A stretch of 64,000 bases of DNA, from assembly GCA_965214115.1 (NCBI GenBank), contig CBDCAU010000010.1, positions 1-64,000 of the forward strand. The letters run 5' to 3'. The notes under the pieces are model-generated. The model worked only from the letters and a program-made list of their open reading frames with translations, did no database searches and was not told the DNA's origin. Within the stretch, counting starts at the first letter, position 1; every line of letters begins with the position of its first letter. This document shows, one piece after another, positions 16,438 to 25,312 of this stretch. The position numbers and the translations under genes were made by a program. Source of the DNA: Owenweeksia sp965214115 (GTDB lineage: Bacteria > Bacteroidota > Bacteroidia > Flavobacteriales > Schleiferiaceae).

Positions 16438-17109
16438 CTAAACCATCCCCCGCTCCCGCATCCAGTTTTTCATATCCTCAAAACATTGGGGGTTGATGCC
16501 GTGCGGCATCGGGTATTCGCGGTATTGATGGGAAATTTTCAACCGTTCCAACACTTGTGCGGACTGCCGCGCCCACTCCACCGGCAACACCGAATCCTGC
16601 GTGCCGTGGCTCACAAAAAAATCCAAATGCTGTAATTTTTTTGTGTCAAAATTTTCAGGAATTATTTCTTTTAAAATATAACCACTCAACGCTACTATTT
16701 TACTAAATTTTTCCGGATAATTTAAAGCCAAAGCATAACTTAAAATACAGCCTTGACTGAATCCCGCTAAATAAGTCTTCTTCGGATTTGTACCATAAGC
16801 CGAATGCGCTTCTTCTATAAAATTTTGAATCTTTTCGATGCTATTTTTGGCTTGGGGAATGTTGCTCATTTTGTCGCCCAAATTATTGACATCTATTTCA
16901 TACCAAGCAAAACCACCGTAGCCCAAAACAATCGGCGCACGAACGGAAACCACCGTGCATTTTTCATTCAAAGAATCGGCAAAAGAGAACAAATCATTTT
17001 CGTGGCTGCCGTAGCCGTGGAGCATCACCAAGAGCGGTGGATTTTCGTCACCATTTTTAGCTTCCAAAACATTGTGTGTCAAGCTCAGTTTTTGCTTTGT
17101 TTTTATCAT
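16438..17109 (-). CDS. Alpha/beta hydrolase, phospholipase/carboxylesterase family
   Basis: 223 residues, the length of the cytosolic carboxylesterase/acyl-protein-thioesterase group. The oxyanion segment MLHGYGSHENDL, the nucleophile elbow GFSQG (Ser118), Asp172 in HGTQDSVLP and His203 in MPHGI form a complete triad. There is no signal peptide. It overlaps the end of the upstream Nudix gene by 4 nt on the same strand, so the two form an operon. The natural ester substrate is unknown. Confidence 0.85.
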   Translation of the reverse strand: MIKTKQKLSLTHNVLEAKNGDENPPLLVMLHGYGSHENDLFSFADSLNEKCTVVSVRAPIVLGYGGFAWYEIDVNNLGDKMSNIPQAKNSIEKIQNFIEEAHSAYGTNPKKTYLAGFSQGCILSYALALNYPEKFSKIVALSGYILKEIIPENFDTKKLQHLDFFVSHGTQDSVLPVEWARQSAQVLERLKISHQYREYPMPHGINPQCFEDMKNWMRERGMV

Positions 17110-17645
17110 CTGATTTTGTCTTTAAAATAACTTCCGATAAATGTTTCTTTGGAAGATGGGTTTTCATAATATTCTTTAATAGCGAAACTATTGCTGGAAA
17201 AAGCAATGTCGTCCCACGGAATTTCGCTTTCCGCAAAGAATTGGATTTCAGTACTTTCCAAAGTGGTGTAAAACTTATTACCCACCATTTTCGCCTTGAA
17301 AATCAAATAGACTTGGTTGGCGTGGGGCAGATTGTAAACCGTGTGCAAATTTCCCAGTTCCACGGTGGCGCCGGTTTCTTCGTGCACCTCCCGCGTGGCG
17401 CCCTGCTCAATGGTTTCTTGGTTTTCCAAAAACCCGCAGGGCAAGTTCCAGAATCCTTTACGCGGTTCGATGCCGCGCTTGGCCAGCATTATTTTTTGAT
17501 TTTTCACAACCAGGCAACCTACCACCATATTCGGATTGGTGTAGTGAACCGTCTGGCAATCAGCGCAAACGAAGCGCGGGAAATGGTCGCCGTGCGGGAT
17601 TTTATAAGAAAGCTGGGCGCTGCCGCAGTTGCTGCAAAAATTCAT
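17106..17645 (-). CDS. Nudix hydrolase with N-terminal zinc ribbon (NudC-like)
   Basis: 179 residues from the ATG at 17645; longer in-frame starts would run into ribD. An N-terminal zinc ribbon (Cys4, Cys7, Cys27, Cys30) precedes a complete Nudix box at residues 71-93 (GFLENQ-E ... REVHEETGA). The architecture is that of small NADH-pyrophosphatase-like or ADP-ribose/nucleotide-sugar hydrolases; the exact nucleotide is not certain. A TATCTTTG box ends 4 nt before the start. It is divergent from ribD with only 43 bp between the start codons. Confidence 0.88.
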   Translation of the reverse strand: MNFCSNCGSAQLSYKIPHGDHFPRFVCADCQTVHYTNPNMVVGCLVVKNQKIMLAKRGIEPRKGFWNLPCGFLENQETIEQGATREVHEETGATVELGNLHTVYNLPHANQVYLIFKAKMVGNKFYTTLESTEIQFFAESEIPWDDIAFSSNSFAIKEYYENPSSKETFIGSYFKDKIR

Positions 17646-17649
17646 CGGG

Positions 17650-17657
17650 CAAAGATA
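17650..17657 (-). promoter_or_regulatory. -7 promoter box TATCTTTG for the Nudix gene
   Basis: Exact TAnnTTTG on the minus strand, 4 nt before the ATG; predicted leaderless. Confidence 0.5.
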
Positions 17658-17676
17658 AGTTGGCGTTGCGGCAAAG

Positions 17677-17684
17677 TATCTTCG
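17677..17684 (+). promoter_or_regulatory. -7-like box TATCTTCG for ribD
   Basis: Seven of eight match to TAnnTTTG, 4 nt before the ribD ATG and divergent from the Nudix promoter. Confidence 0.4.
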
Positions 17685-17688
17685 CGCG

Positions 17689-18666
17689 ATGCCCCACGAA
17701 AACTTCATCCGTCGTTGCATTCAACTGGCCGAAAACGGGCGAGGCACGGTTTCGCCCAACCCGCTGGTGGGGAGCGTGGTGGTTTACCAAAATAAAATCA
17801 TCGCGGAGGGCTGGCACCAAAAACCGGGCGCGCCCCACGCCGAGCGGGCAGCGGTTTCCAAAATTTCGGATGTTGAAATCCTCTCAAAATCAACGCTTTA
17901 TGTGAATTTGGAGCCTTGCAATCATTTTGGCAGAACGCCACCCTGCACGGATTTTATTTTGGAAAAAGGGATAAAAAAAGTAGTGATTGGCAGCCGCGAC
18001 CCGCACCTCGAAGCAAGCGGCGGGATTGAAAAACTGCGCGAGAACGGCGTGGACGTGACCGAAGGGGTTTTAGAAAAGGAATGTGAATTTTTAAACCGAC
18101 GATTTTATACGTTTCACCGAAAAAAACGGCCTTATATAATTTTGAAATGGGCGCAAACCCAAGACGGTTTTTTGGATGCCGAACGTCTTGAAAATCAGAA
18201 AGGTGTAAATTGGATTACCCAACCGGAAACGCAGATTTTGACACACCAATGGCGCGCGGAAGAAGACGCCATTTTGGTAGGGAAAAACACTGTTTTAAAT
18301 GACAATCCCAGTTTGACAACCCGCGCCGTTTTTGGCAGAAATCCAATCCGTTTGGTTTTAGGTAGGGAAAGCGAATTTCCTAAAGATTCTCTTATTTTCG
18401 ATATTGGATCAAATACGCTTCTTTTTTCTACTATAAATTTGAAAGAAATTCTAAACGAATGTTTTGATAAAAATATACAGTCTATTTTAGTGGAAGGTGG
18501 TGCGCAAGTTTTGCAATCTTTTTTGGATGAAAATCGGTGGGACGAAGCGCGCATTTTAACGGGAATTTCGTCTTTTGAGACAGGACTGGCCGCGCCCAAA
18601 ATCAAAGCCACGCCTGACGAAGAGGAATTTATCGGCCGAGACCACCTCAAAATTTTCTACCGATGA
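17689..18666 (+). CDS. ribD: Bifunctional riboflavin deaminase/reductase RibD
   Basis: Catalyses the deamination and then the side-chain reduction in riboflavin synthesis. 325 residues. The N-terminal deaminase domain has the zinc site H50-A-E52 and PC(77)-x8-C86; the C-terminal domain has the reductase core KWAQTQDGFL and SILVEGGAQVLQSF. A TATCTTCG box sits 4 nt before the ATG. The stop overlaps the EamA gene start (ATGA), so ribD heads a four-gene run of overlapping ORFs up to 21982. Confidence 0.94.
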   Translation: MPHENFIRRCIQLAENGRGTVSPNPLVGSVVVYQNKIIAEGWHQKPGAPHAERAAVSKISDVEILSKSTLYVNLEPCNHFGRTPPCTDFILEKGIKKVVIGSRDPHLEASGGIEKLRENGVDVTEGVLEKECEFLNRRFYTFHRKKRPYIILKWAQTQDGFLDAERLENQKGVNWITQPETQILTHQWRAEEDAILVGKNTVLNDNPSLTTRAVFGRNPIRLVLGRESEFPKDSLIFDIGSNTLLFSTINLKEILNECFDKNIQSILVEGGAQVLQSFLDENRWDEARILTGISSFETGLAAPKIKATPDEEEFIGRDHLKIFYR

Positions 18667-19538
18667 CTTGGCTTTTTCTGAGTATCCTTTGTTCCACTTT
18701 AATTTTTATTGTTTTCAAACTTTTTGCAAGGTTTCACATCAGCAATCTGCAAGCCATCGTGGTCAATTATTTCGTGGCTTTTTTCACGGGTTTTTGGATG
18801 TTCCCCTTCGCCATAAATCCAGTAGAAATTATTGAAAAACCGTGGTTTTCCAGCATCTTAATTTTGGGCGCGCTTTTCATTTCTCTGTTTCAGTTGATGG
18901 CTTTTGTTTCGCAAAAATTTGGCGTGGCAGCGGTTTCGGTGGCCGTAAAAATGTCGTTGGTCATTCCGGTAATTTTTGCGATGTGGCGCTACGGCGAAAA
19001 CCTTGGTTTCCTGAAAGTTATGGGAATCGTGGCCGCGCTGGTGGCCGTTTGGCTGGCCACGCGCAAACCGGGGAAAACCCAGGGCGATTTAAAGCTCGCC
19101 ATTGTTCCGCTGGTGCTTTTTGTGGGCAGTGGTTTTTTGGATGCTTTTTTAAAATACAACCAACAAGAATTGCTGCCGCCCGCCGATAAAGCGCGTTTTA
19201 CCTCGCTAATTTTTTTGACGGCTGGCATCATCGGAATCTTTTGGTTTGCCGCAAAATGCAAATGGGGAAACGAGCGCCCGCCGCAGTGGCGCGCTTTGCT
19301 GGGCGGCCTCGCGCTGGGCATCCCCAACTATGGTTCGATTTATTTTTTATTGAAAGCCTTGGAAATGAGAGATTTGGAAAGTTCGGCCATTTTTCCCATC
19401 AATAATGTGGGCGTGGTAGCGCTTTCCACGCTTTGTGGTTTTTTGCTTTTCAATGAAAAATTGTCGCCGAAGAACCGTCTCGGAATTTTGCTGGCGATGG
19501 TTTCCATTGGTTTGATTGCTTTTCATAAACTCTTTTAA
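18663..19538 (+). CDS. EamA/DMT superfamily transporter
   Basis: 291 residues, about ten hydrophobic helices in two repeated halves, as in EamA drug/metabolite transporters. The segment VAVKMSLVIPVIFAMWRYGENL and the second-half IFPINNVGVVALSTLCGFLLFNEKLS show the usual EamA repeats. The overlap with ribD suggests co-expression, so flavin or precursor movement is conceivable but unproven. The next gene starts on the base after the stop. Confidence 0.85.
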   Translation: MTWLFLSILCSTLIFIVFKLFARFHISNLQAIVVNYFVAFFTGFWMFPFAINPVEIIEKPWFSSILILGALFISLFQLMAFVSQKFGVAAVSVAVKMSLVIPVIFAMWRYGENLGFLKVMGIVAALVAVWLATRKPGKTQGDLKLAIVPLVLFVGSGFLDAFLKYNQQELLPPADKARFTSLIFLTAGIIGIFWFAAKCKWGNERPPQWRALLGGLALGIPNYGSIYFLLKALEMRDLESSAIFPINNVGVVALSTLCGFLLFNEKLSPKNRLGILLAMVSIGLIAFHKLF

Positions 19539-20168
19539 ATGATTGAGCAAGAGCCGATTGACAAAGATTGGTTTTATACGCTTTCGCGAAAAGGCGCGGG
19601 CGAGTACAAAGAAAAGGGTAGCAAGTTTTTGGGGTTTGCCTATCCCGCGCAGTCGGTGGAACAGGCAATGGAAATTTTGGAAAATTGCAAGAAGGAATTT
19701 CACGACGCGCGGCATCATTGTTTTGCCTATCGCATCCATCCCACCGCGCCGGCACTGCGCTGGAACGACGATGGCGAACCAAGCAACTCGGCGGGGACGC
19801 CCATTTTCAACCAAATCGTTTCGGCCGATTTGTGGAATGTGCTCGTAATTGTGGTCCGCTATTTCGGCGGGACAAAGCTGGGCGTTTCCGGTCTGATAAC
19901 CGCCTATAAATCAGCGGCCAGCGAGGCGGTGGCCCATTCCAAAATCATCAAAAAATACCTGACGGAAGAAATGACGGTGCGTTTCCCCTATAAAAACACG
20001 GGCGATGTTTCGCGAATTTTAAATGAAACGGGTGCGGCCATCGTGGAAGAAGTGAACGCGCAGGACGCGGGTTTTGTGGTTTCGGCAAGAAGCTCCAAAA
20101 TAAATGAACTGAAAACGAAATTACAGCGCATTCCTTTGGTGGAAATTTCCTACATTCGCGGTCTATGA
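19539..20168 (+). CDS. YigZ/IMPACT family protein
   Basis: 209 residues. The N-terminal IMPACT domain is clear: KGSKFLGFAYPAQ, then FHDARHHCFAYRI, NDDGEPSNSAGTPI and VVRYFGGTKLGVSGLI. A C-terminal DUF1949 ferredoxin-like domain follows (about residues 140-205). Related to regulators of translation and stress in eukaryotes; the bacterial role is not settled. Directly adjacent to EamA and overlapping the metallopeptidase gene by 4 nt. Confidence 0.9.
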   Translation: MIEQEPIDKDWFYTLSRKGAGEYKEKGSKFLGFAYPAQSVEQAMEILENCKKEFHDARHHCFAYRIHPTAPALRWNDDGEPSNSAGTPIFNQIVSADLWNVLVIVVRYFGGTKLGVSGLITAYKSAASEAVAHSKIIKKYLTEEMTVRFPYKNTGDVSRILNETGAAIVEEVNAQDAGFVVSARSSKINELKTKLQRIPLVEISYIRGL

Positions 20169-21982
20169 AAAAACTCGCTCTACTCCAATGGGTGTTTTTC
20201 AGTGCTTTCCTTTTTGCGCAAAAACACCCCTCCCCCATTTCCAACGCTCCCCATTCCCCGTCGTTTTTAGTGCCGATGAATTCCGTTTCACAAAACGATT
20301 TTGTGAAGGAATCCGAACTTGAAATCATTTTAAAACAAAAAGCCAACCTGCCAGAAGAGGTGGAAATGACTTTGACCAAAACTTTGCAAAGTGCCGCGTT
20401 TTCCCACTATCGCTATGACTTGTATCGAGATGGGCATCGAATTTTCGGGGCGGTTTTGCACGCCGCCGTTTCCAAAGAAGGAAAGTTGAAACTTCTACAG
20501 TTTCCCGAATTGCCATCGGCGGTCGCCACAGGAGATTTTCCCGAAACCGAGGAGGCACAACAAATTCAACAAACGGTGGGCGCGGACGAAATTGTGGCAA
20601 CGGAAACCGTTTGGTTTGTGCAAGATGGCTTTTTTCATAGAGGACTTTTGACGGAATTATCTGACGCCGAAATAGTGCACCGCCAAGTGCTTTTTGCAGA
20701 TGGCGAAATTTTGATGAACAAAGACTTGCATCGCTATTTCCACGGGCCGAACGATACAACGGTTTCGGTTTTGATTTTTGACCCCGATCCGCTGACTACC
20801 GCCCAAAAACCCTACGGCGCGCCCTACGCGGATTTCGATGACCAAAGCGTACCCGAATTGGAAGCGGAACGCAAAATGCGGAATACCATCTTTACCAATG
20901 ATAACGGGACTTTGCGGCCGGAGAATGATTTTGTGAAGATTACCGAATTCAGCCAACCGAACATTCCGCCGATCAGTTCCAGTTCTTCCCACCAATTTCA
21001 TTTTACCCGCGACCACAGCGGTTTTGAAGACGTGAACGCGCTTTTTCACATCACCCACCAGCGCCAGCATTTGGTGGATTTGGGCTATCCCGATTTACCA
21101 GATTATCAAATTCAGGTGGACGTGCACGCGATTGGTGGCGCGGATCAATCTTTTTTCGCCTTCAACCACAACCCGCCGCGGCTTTATTTTGGCGAGGGCG
21201 GCGTGGACGATGCCGAGGATGCCGACGTCATCATTCACGAATTTACCCACGCCGTGATTTGGGAGGCCGCCCCCGATGCCACTACCGATACGGAACGCGG
21301 CTGCATCGAGGAAGCACTGGGCGATTACTTTGCAATTTCGTATTCGCGGACGGTCAATCAATACGATGCCGACCAAGTTTTTAATTGGGACAGCGGCGGC
21401 GGTAAATTGTGGCCCGGCCGCCAAGCCAAATCCAATAAATGTTACCCCAACCTGAGTTTTGCCAGCGGCAATATTTACGCTCATACCGATGCCGTGGTGC
21501 AGCCCCTCTCGGAAATCTACAATATGCTGGGTCGCAACACCGCCGACCAACTGGTGCTGGAAGCAATCTATAATCTCACGCCCAGTACCACCATTCCCCA
21601 GTTGGCAGATTTTATGGTGATGGCGGATTCGGCCTTGTTTAGCGGGGCGAATGCGCAGGTCATTTATAATGCGTTCGCGAACATTTGTGTTTATCCCCAA
21701 ATTTCCATCGCGGAAAACGACTTGGTTTTCAATGATTTGAAGATTTTCAATACCAACGGATTTGCGCGGGGCGAGTCGCTCACGCTGCTTTCGGAAGATG
21801 AAAACATCAGCGGCTACCAAATCTTGGACGTGGCGGGGCAAACGGTGTGGGAGGTGAAAGACCTTCGCGCCAAGCGGCTGGAAATTTTGGGCGACGGACT
21901 GCGCGCGGGCATATATATATTATATGTGGAAACCGAAAAGGGCGCGCCCGCTTCATTTAAAATCTTAAAGGGAGGGCTTTAA
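20165..21982 (+). CDS. T9SS-exported M4/M36-like zinc metallopeptidase
   Basis: 605 residues: signal peptide (to about residue 19), a propeptide-like region to about 250, a catalytic domain with HEFTH at 358-362 and the third ligand/ExxxD motif E-EALGD at 382-387, the spacing of thermolysin-type gluzincins. The C-terminus is a T9SS sorting-like domain (SGYQILDVAGQTVWEV ... RAGIYILYVET). It should be a secreted protease. It is the last gene of the ribD run (ATGA overlap with YigZ) and its stop overlaps the convergent thioesterase by 4 nt. Confidence 0.82.
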   Translation: MKKLALLQWVFFSAFLFAQKHPSPISNAPHSPSFLVPMNSVSQNDFVKESELEIILKQKANLPEEVEMTLTKTLQSAAFSHYRYDLYRDGHRIFGAVLHAAVSKEGKLKLLQFPELPSAVATGDFPETEEAQQIQQTVGADEIVATETVWFVQDGFFHRGLLTELSDAEIVHRQVLFADGEILMNKDLHRYFHGPNDTTVSVLIFDPDPLTTAQKPYGAPYADFDDQSVPELEAERKMRNTIFTNDNGTLRPENDFVKITEFSQPNIPPISSSSSHQFHFTRDHSGFEDVNALFHITHQRQHLVDLGYPDLPDYQIQVDVHAIGGADQSFFAFNHNPPRLYFGEGGVDDAEDADVIIHEFTHAVIWEAAPDATTDTERGCIEEALGDYFAISYSRTVNQYDADQVFNWDSGGGKLWPGRQAKSNKCYPNLSFASGNIYAHTDAVVQPLSEIYNMLGRNTADQLVLEAIYNLTPSTTIPQLADFMVMADSALFSGANAQVIYNAFANICVYPQISIAENDLVFNDLKIFNTNGFARGESLTLLSEDENISGYQILDVAGQTVWEVKDLRAKRLEILGDGLRAGIYILYVETEKGAPASFKILKGGL

Positions 21983-22383
21983 AAATAGCCTGCCAATCTT
22001 TCGCTCAAATTCCGGGGGCAGCGGACGGGCCGGCGGGTTTTTTCATCGATAAATGCCAATTCCACTTTTCCCAGCGTCAAAAGTTCGCCCGTTTCGTTAC
22101 GGATTTCGTGGTGAAAAACAATGCGGCTGGCAGGCATTTCTTTAATAAAAGTATCAACATTCAGATAATCGTCGTAGAGCGCCGGGCGGAGATATTTGCA
22201 TTCGAGCTTCAAAACGGGTAGCATAATTCCGTCAGCCTCCAATTGCTTGTAAGTTAATCCCAACAGCCTCAGCGCTTCCACCCTTCCCACCTCAAAATAT
22301 TGGGCGTAATTTCCGTAATAGACCACTTTCATTTGGTCGGTGTCCGCGTATCTTACTCTAATGTTAACCTTGGTACTGAACAT
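21979..22383 (-). CDS. YbgC/FadM-type acyl-CoA thioesterase
   Basis: 134 residues, one hot-dog domain. The start RVRYADTDQMKVVYYGNYAQYFEVGRVE is the YbgC/FadM signature with the catalytic Asp in Y-A-D-T-D. Escherichia coli relatives hydrolyse short or long acyl-CoAs and YbgC is linked to the Tol-Pal genes; no tol genes are seen here. It is convergent with the metallopeptidase and divergent from dnaA. Confidence 0.88.
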   Translation of the reverse strand: MFSTKVNIRVRYADTDQMKVVYYGNYAQYFEVGRVEALRLLGLTYKQLEADGIMLPVLKLECKYLRPALYDDYLNVDTFIKEMPASRIVFHHEIRNETGELLTLGKVELAFIDEKTRRPVRCPRNLSERLAGYF

Positions 22384-22619
22384 AGTTTGTTATCGTCTGA
22401 TTTATAGTGCTTTTCTACCGTAGAATGCGGGTTTGCAAGTCTTAACATTCGCCTAAGATTGAAAAAAAAAAGGGTAAAATCAAGGGGTATTTCGTTTTTT
22501 TAATCACTTTTTTCTCCACACATTTGCCCTCGCATTTCGGAAGTGGACGGCTTAGGACAGCAAACTTTCGTGCCGCCCAAATCACATTTTTTATAATTTT
22601 TTAAGAACCAAACAATTAG

Positions 22620-24047
22620 ATGGAACAGACTGCCAAGACGGTGTGGGGGAATTGCCTTGACTATATTAAAGACAACGTGCCCGCCCAAAGTTTCAAGACG
22701 TGGTTTCTTCCCATCAGCCCGCTCAAACTAAAAGACAAAGTGCTCACCCTGCAAGTGCCCAGCAAGTTTTTTTACGAGTGGCTGGAGGAGAACTACATCA
22801 AACTGTTGAAAAGCGCCATCACGCGCGAACTGGGGGACGAAGCCAAGCTGGTGTACTCCATCGTGATGCAGAACACTTACGACAACGCCAAGCCTTACAC
22901 CGTAAAAATCCCCAGCACCCACCGCGACACGAAGAACCCAAAGATGTCGATGCCGCTGGACCTGCACGAAAAGGGCGTGAAAAACCCCTTTATAATGCCC
23001 GGCCTGCGCAAGGTGAACGTGGCCAGCCAATTGAATCCCAACTATACTTTCGAGAATTTTGTGGAGGGCGACTGCAACCGCTTGGCGCGCTCGGCGGGCT
23101 ATGCGGTGAGCAAAAAACCCGGTGGCACCAGCTTTAACCCGCTGCTGATTTACGGCGGCAACGGACTGGGAAAGACGCACTTGGCCCACGCCATCGGGAT
23201 CGAAATCAAAGACAAATATCCCGAAAAAACGGTACTTTACGTTTCGGCGGAAAAGTTTACCCAGCAGTTTATCGATTCTATTAAAAGCAACACCAAAAAC
23301 GATTTCATCCATTTTTACCAAATGATCGACGTATTGGTGATGGACGACGTGCATTCCTTCGCGGGGAAGGACAAAACGCAGGACGCCTTCTTTGAGATTT
23401 TCAACCACCTGCACCAAAATGGCAAGCAGGTAATTTTAACCTGCGACCGCCCGCCGGTGGATTTGCAAGGGATGGAACAGCGCCTTTTGAGCCGCTTCAA
23501 ATGGGGGCTTAGCGCGGATCTTTCCACGCCGGGCCTCGAAACGCGGATGGCGATCCTCCAACAAAAACTGTACAACGACGGCGTGGAAATGCCGCACGAC
23601 GTCATCGAATATCTGGCCTATAGTATTAATACGAACGTGCGCGAACTGGAAGGCGCGCTGATTTCGCTTTTGGCGCAAAGCACGCTGAACAAAAAGCAGA
23701 TCACCGTGGAGCTGGCCAAGCAGATGATCGATAAATTCGTGAAAAGCACCACCCGCGAAATCTCCATCGACTACATCCAAAAAGTGGTGTGCGATTATTT
23801 TGATATGCCGATTGATTTGCTGAAAAGCAAAACCCGGAAGCGCGAAATCGTGCAGGCGCGGCAGTTGGCGATGTTTTTCTCGAAGAAGCTGACAAAGAAT
23901 TCACTGGCCAGCATCGGTGCGCAGTGCGGCAACAAAGACCACGCGACGGTGCTGCACGCCGTGCGGACGGTGCAGAATCTGTCCGACACCGACAAGCGGT
24001 TTCACGGCTATGTGGAGGATTTGCGGAAGAAGTTGACGCTGCAATAG
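22620..24047 (+). CDS. dnaA: Chromosomal replication initiator DnaA
   Basis: 475 residues with all four domains: N-terminal oligomerisation region (1-80), a linker, the AAA+ domain with Walker A GGNGLGKTH (179-187) and Walker B DDVHSF (242-247), and the C-terminal DNA-binding domain with SIGAQCGNKDHATVLHAVR. It binds DnaA boxes and opens oriC. The 236-bp upstream gap has only one near-match to a DnaA box (TTCTCCACA, 22512-22520) and the repeat word AAGAACCAAACAAT; I do not see an origin. No dnaN follows, as is normal in Bacteroidota. Confidence 0.97.
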   Translation: MEQTAKTVWGNCLDYIKDNVPAQSFKTWFLPISPLKLKDKVLTLQVPSKFFYEWLEENYIKLLKSAITRELGDEAKLVYSIVMQNTYDNAKPYTVKIPSTHRDTKNPKMSMPLDLHEKGVKNPFIMPGLRKVNVASQLNPNYTFENFVEGDCNRLARSAGYAVSKKPGGTSFNPLLIYGGNGLGKTHLAHAIGIEIKDKYPEKTVLYVSAEKFTQQFIDSIKSNTKNDFIHFYQMIDVLVMDDVHSFAGKDKTQDAFFEIFNHLHQNGKQVILTCDRPPVDLQGMEQRLLSRFKWGLSADLSTPGLETRMAILQQKLYNDGVEMPHDVIEYLAYSINTNVRELEGALISLLAQSTLNKKQITVELAKQMIDKFVKSTTREISIDYIQKVVCDYFDMPIDLLKSKTRKREIVQARQLAMFFSKKLTKNSLASIGAQCGNKDHATVLHAVRTVQNLSDTDKRFHGYVEDLRKKLTLQ

Positions 24048-24130
24048 ATAAATTCTAAAATTCAAATCCGAAGAACCTAACAAATCCGAATTGGTAAGTC
24101 TCAAAATTCAAATCTAAAGAACCGAAAATT
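24048..24130. repeat. Dispersed repeat, forward copies of CGAAGAACC
   Basis: AT-rich block right after the dnaA stop with AAATTCTAAAATTC, CGAAGAACC (24069-24077) and TAAAGAACC (24115-24123). The opposite orientation appears on the other side of the four-helix-bundle gene. Confidence 0.6.
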
Positions 24131-24162
24131 TTAAAATTTAAAACCTACCTAAACCTCTCAAA

Positions 24163-24513
24163 ATGGCGCACTATGATTTGGTAGAGCGGACACTAAAATT
24201 TTCTCAGAATATCAGAAGTTTTGCGAAAAGGGTTAAGATTTCGATCGTGAATAGAAGCGACATTGGTCAGGTCATCCGCTCATCGGGATCGGTGGGCGCT
24301 AATTATATAGAGGCAAATGAGGCACTAGGCAAAAAGGATTTTAAATTCCGAGCCAAAATCGCCAAGAAAGAAGCCAAGGAATCCCGCTACTGGCTGGCCT
24401 GTTTAGAAAACAACATCCAACCTGAATTGGATTCGGAACGAAAAAATTTGCACCAAGAGGCTACAGAACTGATGAAAATTTTAGCCGCGATTATCAGAAA
24501 TTCGGGAGACTAA
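24163..24513 (+). CDS. Four-helix-bundle protein (S23/23S rRNA intervening-sequence type)
   Basis: 116 residues. The pattern DLVERTLKFSQNIRSFAKRV ... SGSVGANYIEANEALGKKDF ... KKEAKESRYWLACLE is that of the S23 four-helix bundle family, first found in rRNA intervening sequences and related in fold to the Avd accessory protein of diversity-generating retroelements. There is no rRNA or reverse transcriptase nearby. The gene is flanked on both sides by inverted AT-rich repeats, unlike the housekeeping neighbours, so the block may be a mobile or repeat-associated unit inserted after dnaA. Molecular role unknown. Confidence 0.85.
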   Translation: MAHYDLVERTLKFSQNIRSFAKRVKISIVNRSDIGQVIRSSGSVGANYIEANEALGKKDFKFRAKIAKKEAKESRYWLACLENNIQPELDSERKNLHQEATELMKILAAIIRNSGD

Positions 24514-24619
24514 AGTGAGAATCCGAAAAGTCTAATCCGAAACAATGCCGCAAGTGCGGTCTAAACCTTGAAATTCAAAAAATTTAAATCGGCGGGCAAT
24601 CCATTTTCCGTCAGGCAGT

Positions 24620-24843
24620 TTAGAATTTAGAAAATTTTATTCATTTAGAATTTGTTTGGTTCTTCGGATTTAGTTTTTAGGGTTTTGTTTTAGAGTATGT
24701 TTGGTTCTTCGGATTTAGTTTTTTAAATTTTTTATCGGAATTTCAAACATTTTTCCATTTAGAATATGTTTGGTTCTTCGAATTTCGATTTTAGAATTTC
24801 CGCAATTTGGTTCTTCGAATTTCTGATTTAGAATTTTACATCC
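24620..24843. repeat. Dispersed repeat, four reverse copies (GGTTCTTCG)
   Basis: Four copies of TTTGGTTCTTCG(G/A)ATTT lie at 24655, 24700, 24769 and 24806, embedded in TTTAGAATTTG-type sequence. This is the reverse complement of the block before the four-helix-bundle gene. The rest of the 331-bp gap has no ORF of note. Confidence 0.75.
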
Positions 24844-24844
24844 T

Positions 24845-25312
24845 ATGAAAATACTGATGGTCTGTTTGGGCAATATTTGCCGTTCACCCTTGGCGGAAGG
24901 TCTGCTCCGCGAAAAAATCAAGAACCAAAACTTGGATGCCGAAGTGGATAGCACCGGCACGGCCAACTACCACGTGGACGAAGCGCCCGACCCGCGCTCC
25001 ATCCAAATCGGGCGCAAATATGGCATCAATATTTCCGACCTGCGGGGGCGGCAGTTTTCGGTTCAGGATTTTGATGATTTTGACAAAATCTACGTGATGG
25101 ACGAGAGCAACCTGAAGAACGTGCGGGCGCTGGCGCGGGATGAAAACGACGAGCAAAAAGTGGACTTTATCCTGAACGAGAGCAAGCCCGGCGAGAATCT
25201 TTCCGTGCCGGATCCTTACTACGGCGGCGACCAAGGCTTTGAGGATATGTACCTGATGCTGGACGCGGCCACCGACAATATCATCCAAAAAATAAAAGAT
25301 GGAAACCTCTGA
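24845..25312 (+). CDS. Low-molecular-weight protein-tyrosine phosphatase
   Basis: 155 residues. The phosphate loop C7-LGNIC-R13-S stands at the N-terminus and the general acid Asp123 in VPDPYYGG near the C-terminus, as in all LMW-PTPs. It dephosphorylates phosphotyrosine, often of capsule kinases, in the cytoplasm. No kinase or polysaccharide export gene is adjacent. It overlaps the downstream methyltransferase gene by 14 nt, so both are probably co-translated. Confidence 0.93.
   Translation: MKILMVCLGNICRSPLAEGLLREKIKNQNLDAEVDSTGTANYHVDEAPDPRSIQIGRKYGINISDLRGRQFSVQDFDDFDKIYVMDESNLKNVRALARDENDEQKVDFILNESKPGENLSVPDPYYGGDQGFEDMYLMLDAATDNIIQKIKDGNL

Noticed and set aside
22384..22619. Possible oriC upstream of dnaA
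   Set aside because: Only one 8-of-9 DnaA-box match is present and there is no cluster or AT-rich unwinding block paired with boxes.
24163..24513. Diversity-generating retroelement accessory gene (avd)
   Set aside because: The family is related, but there is no reverse transcriptase and no template/variable repeat pair nearby.
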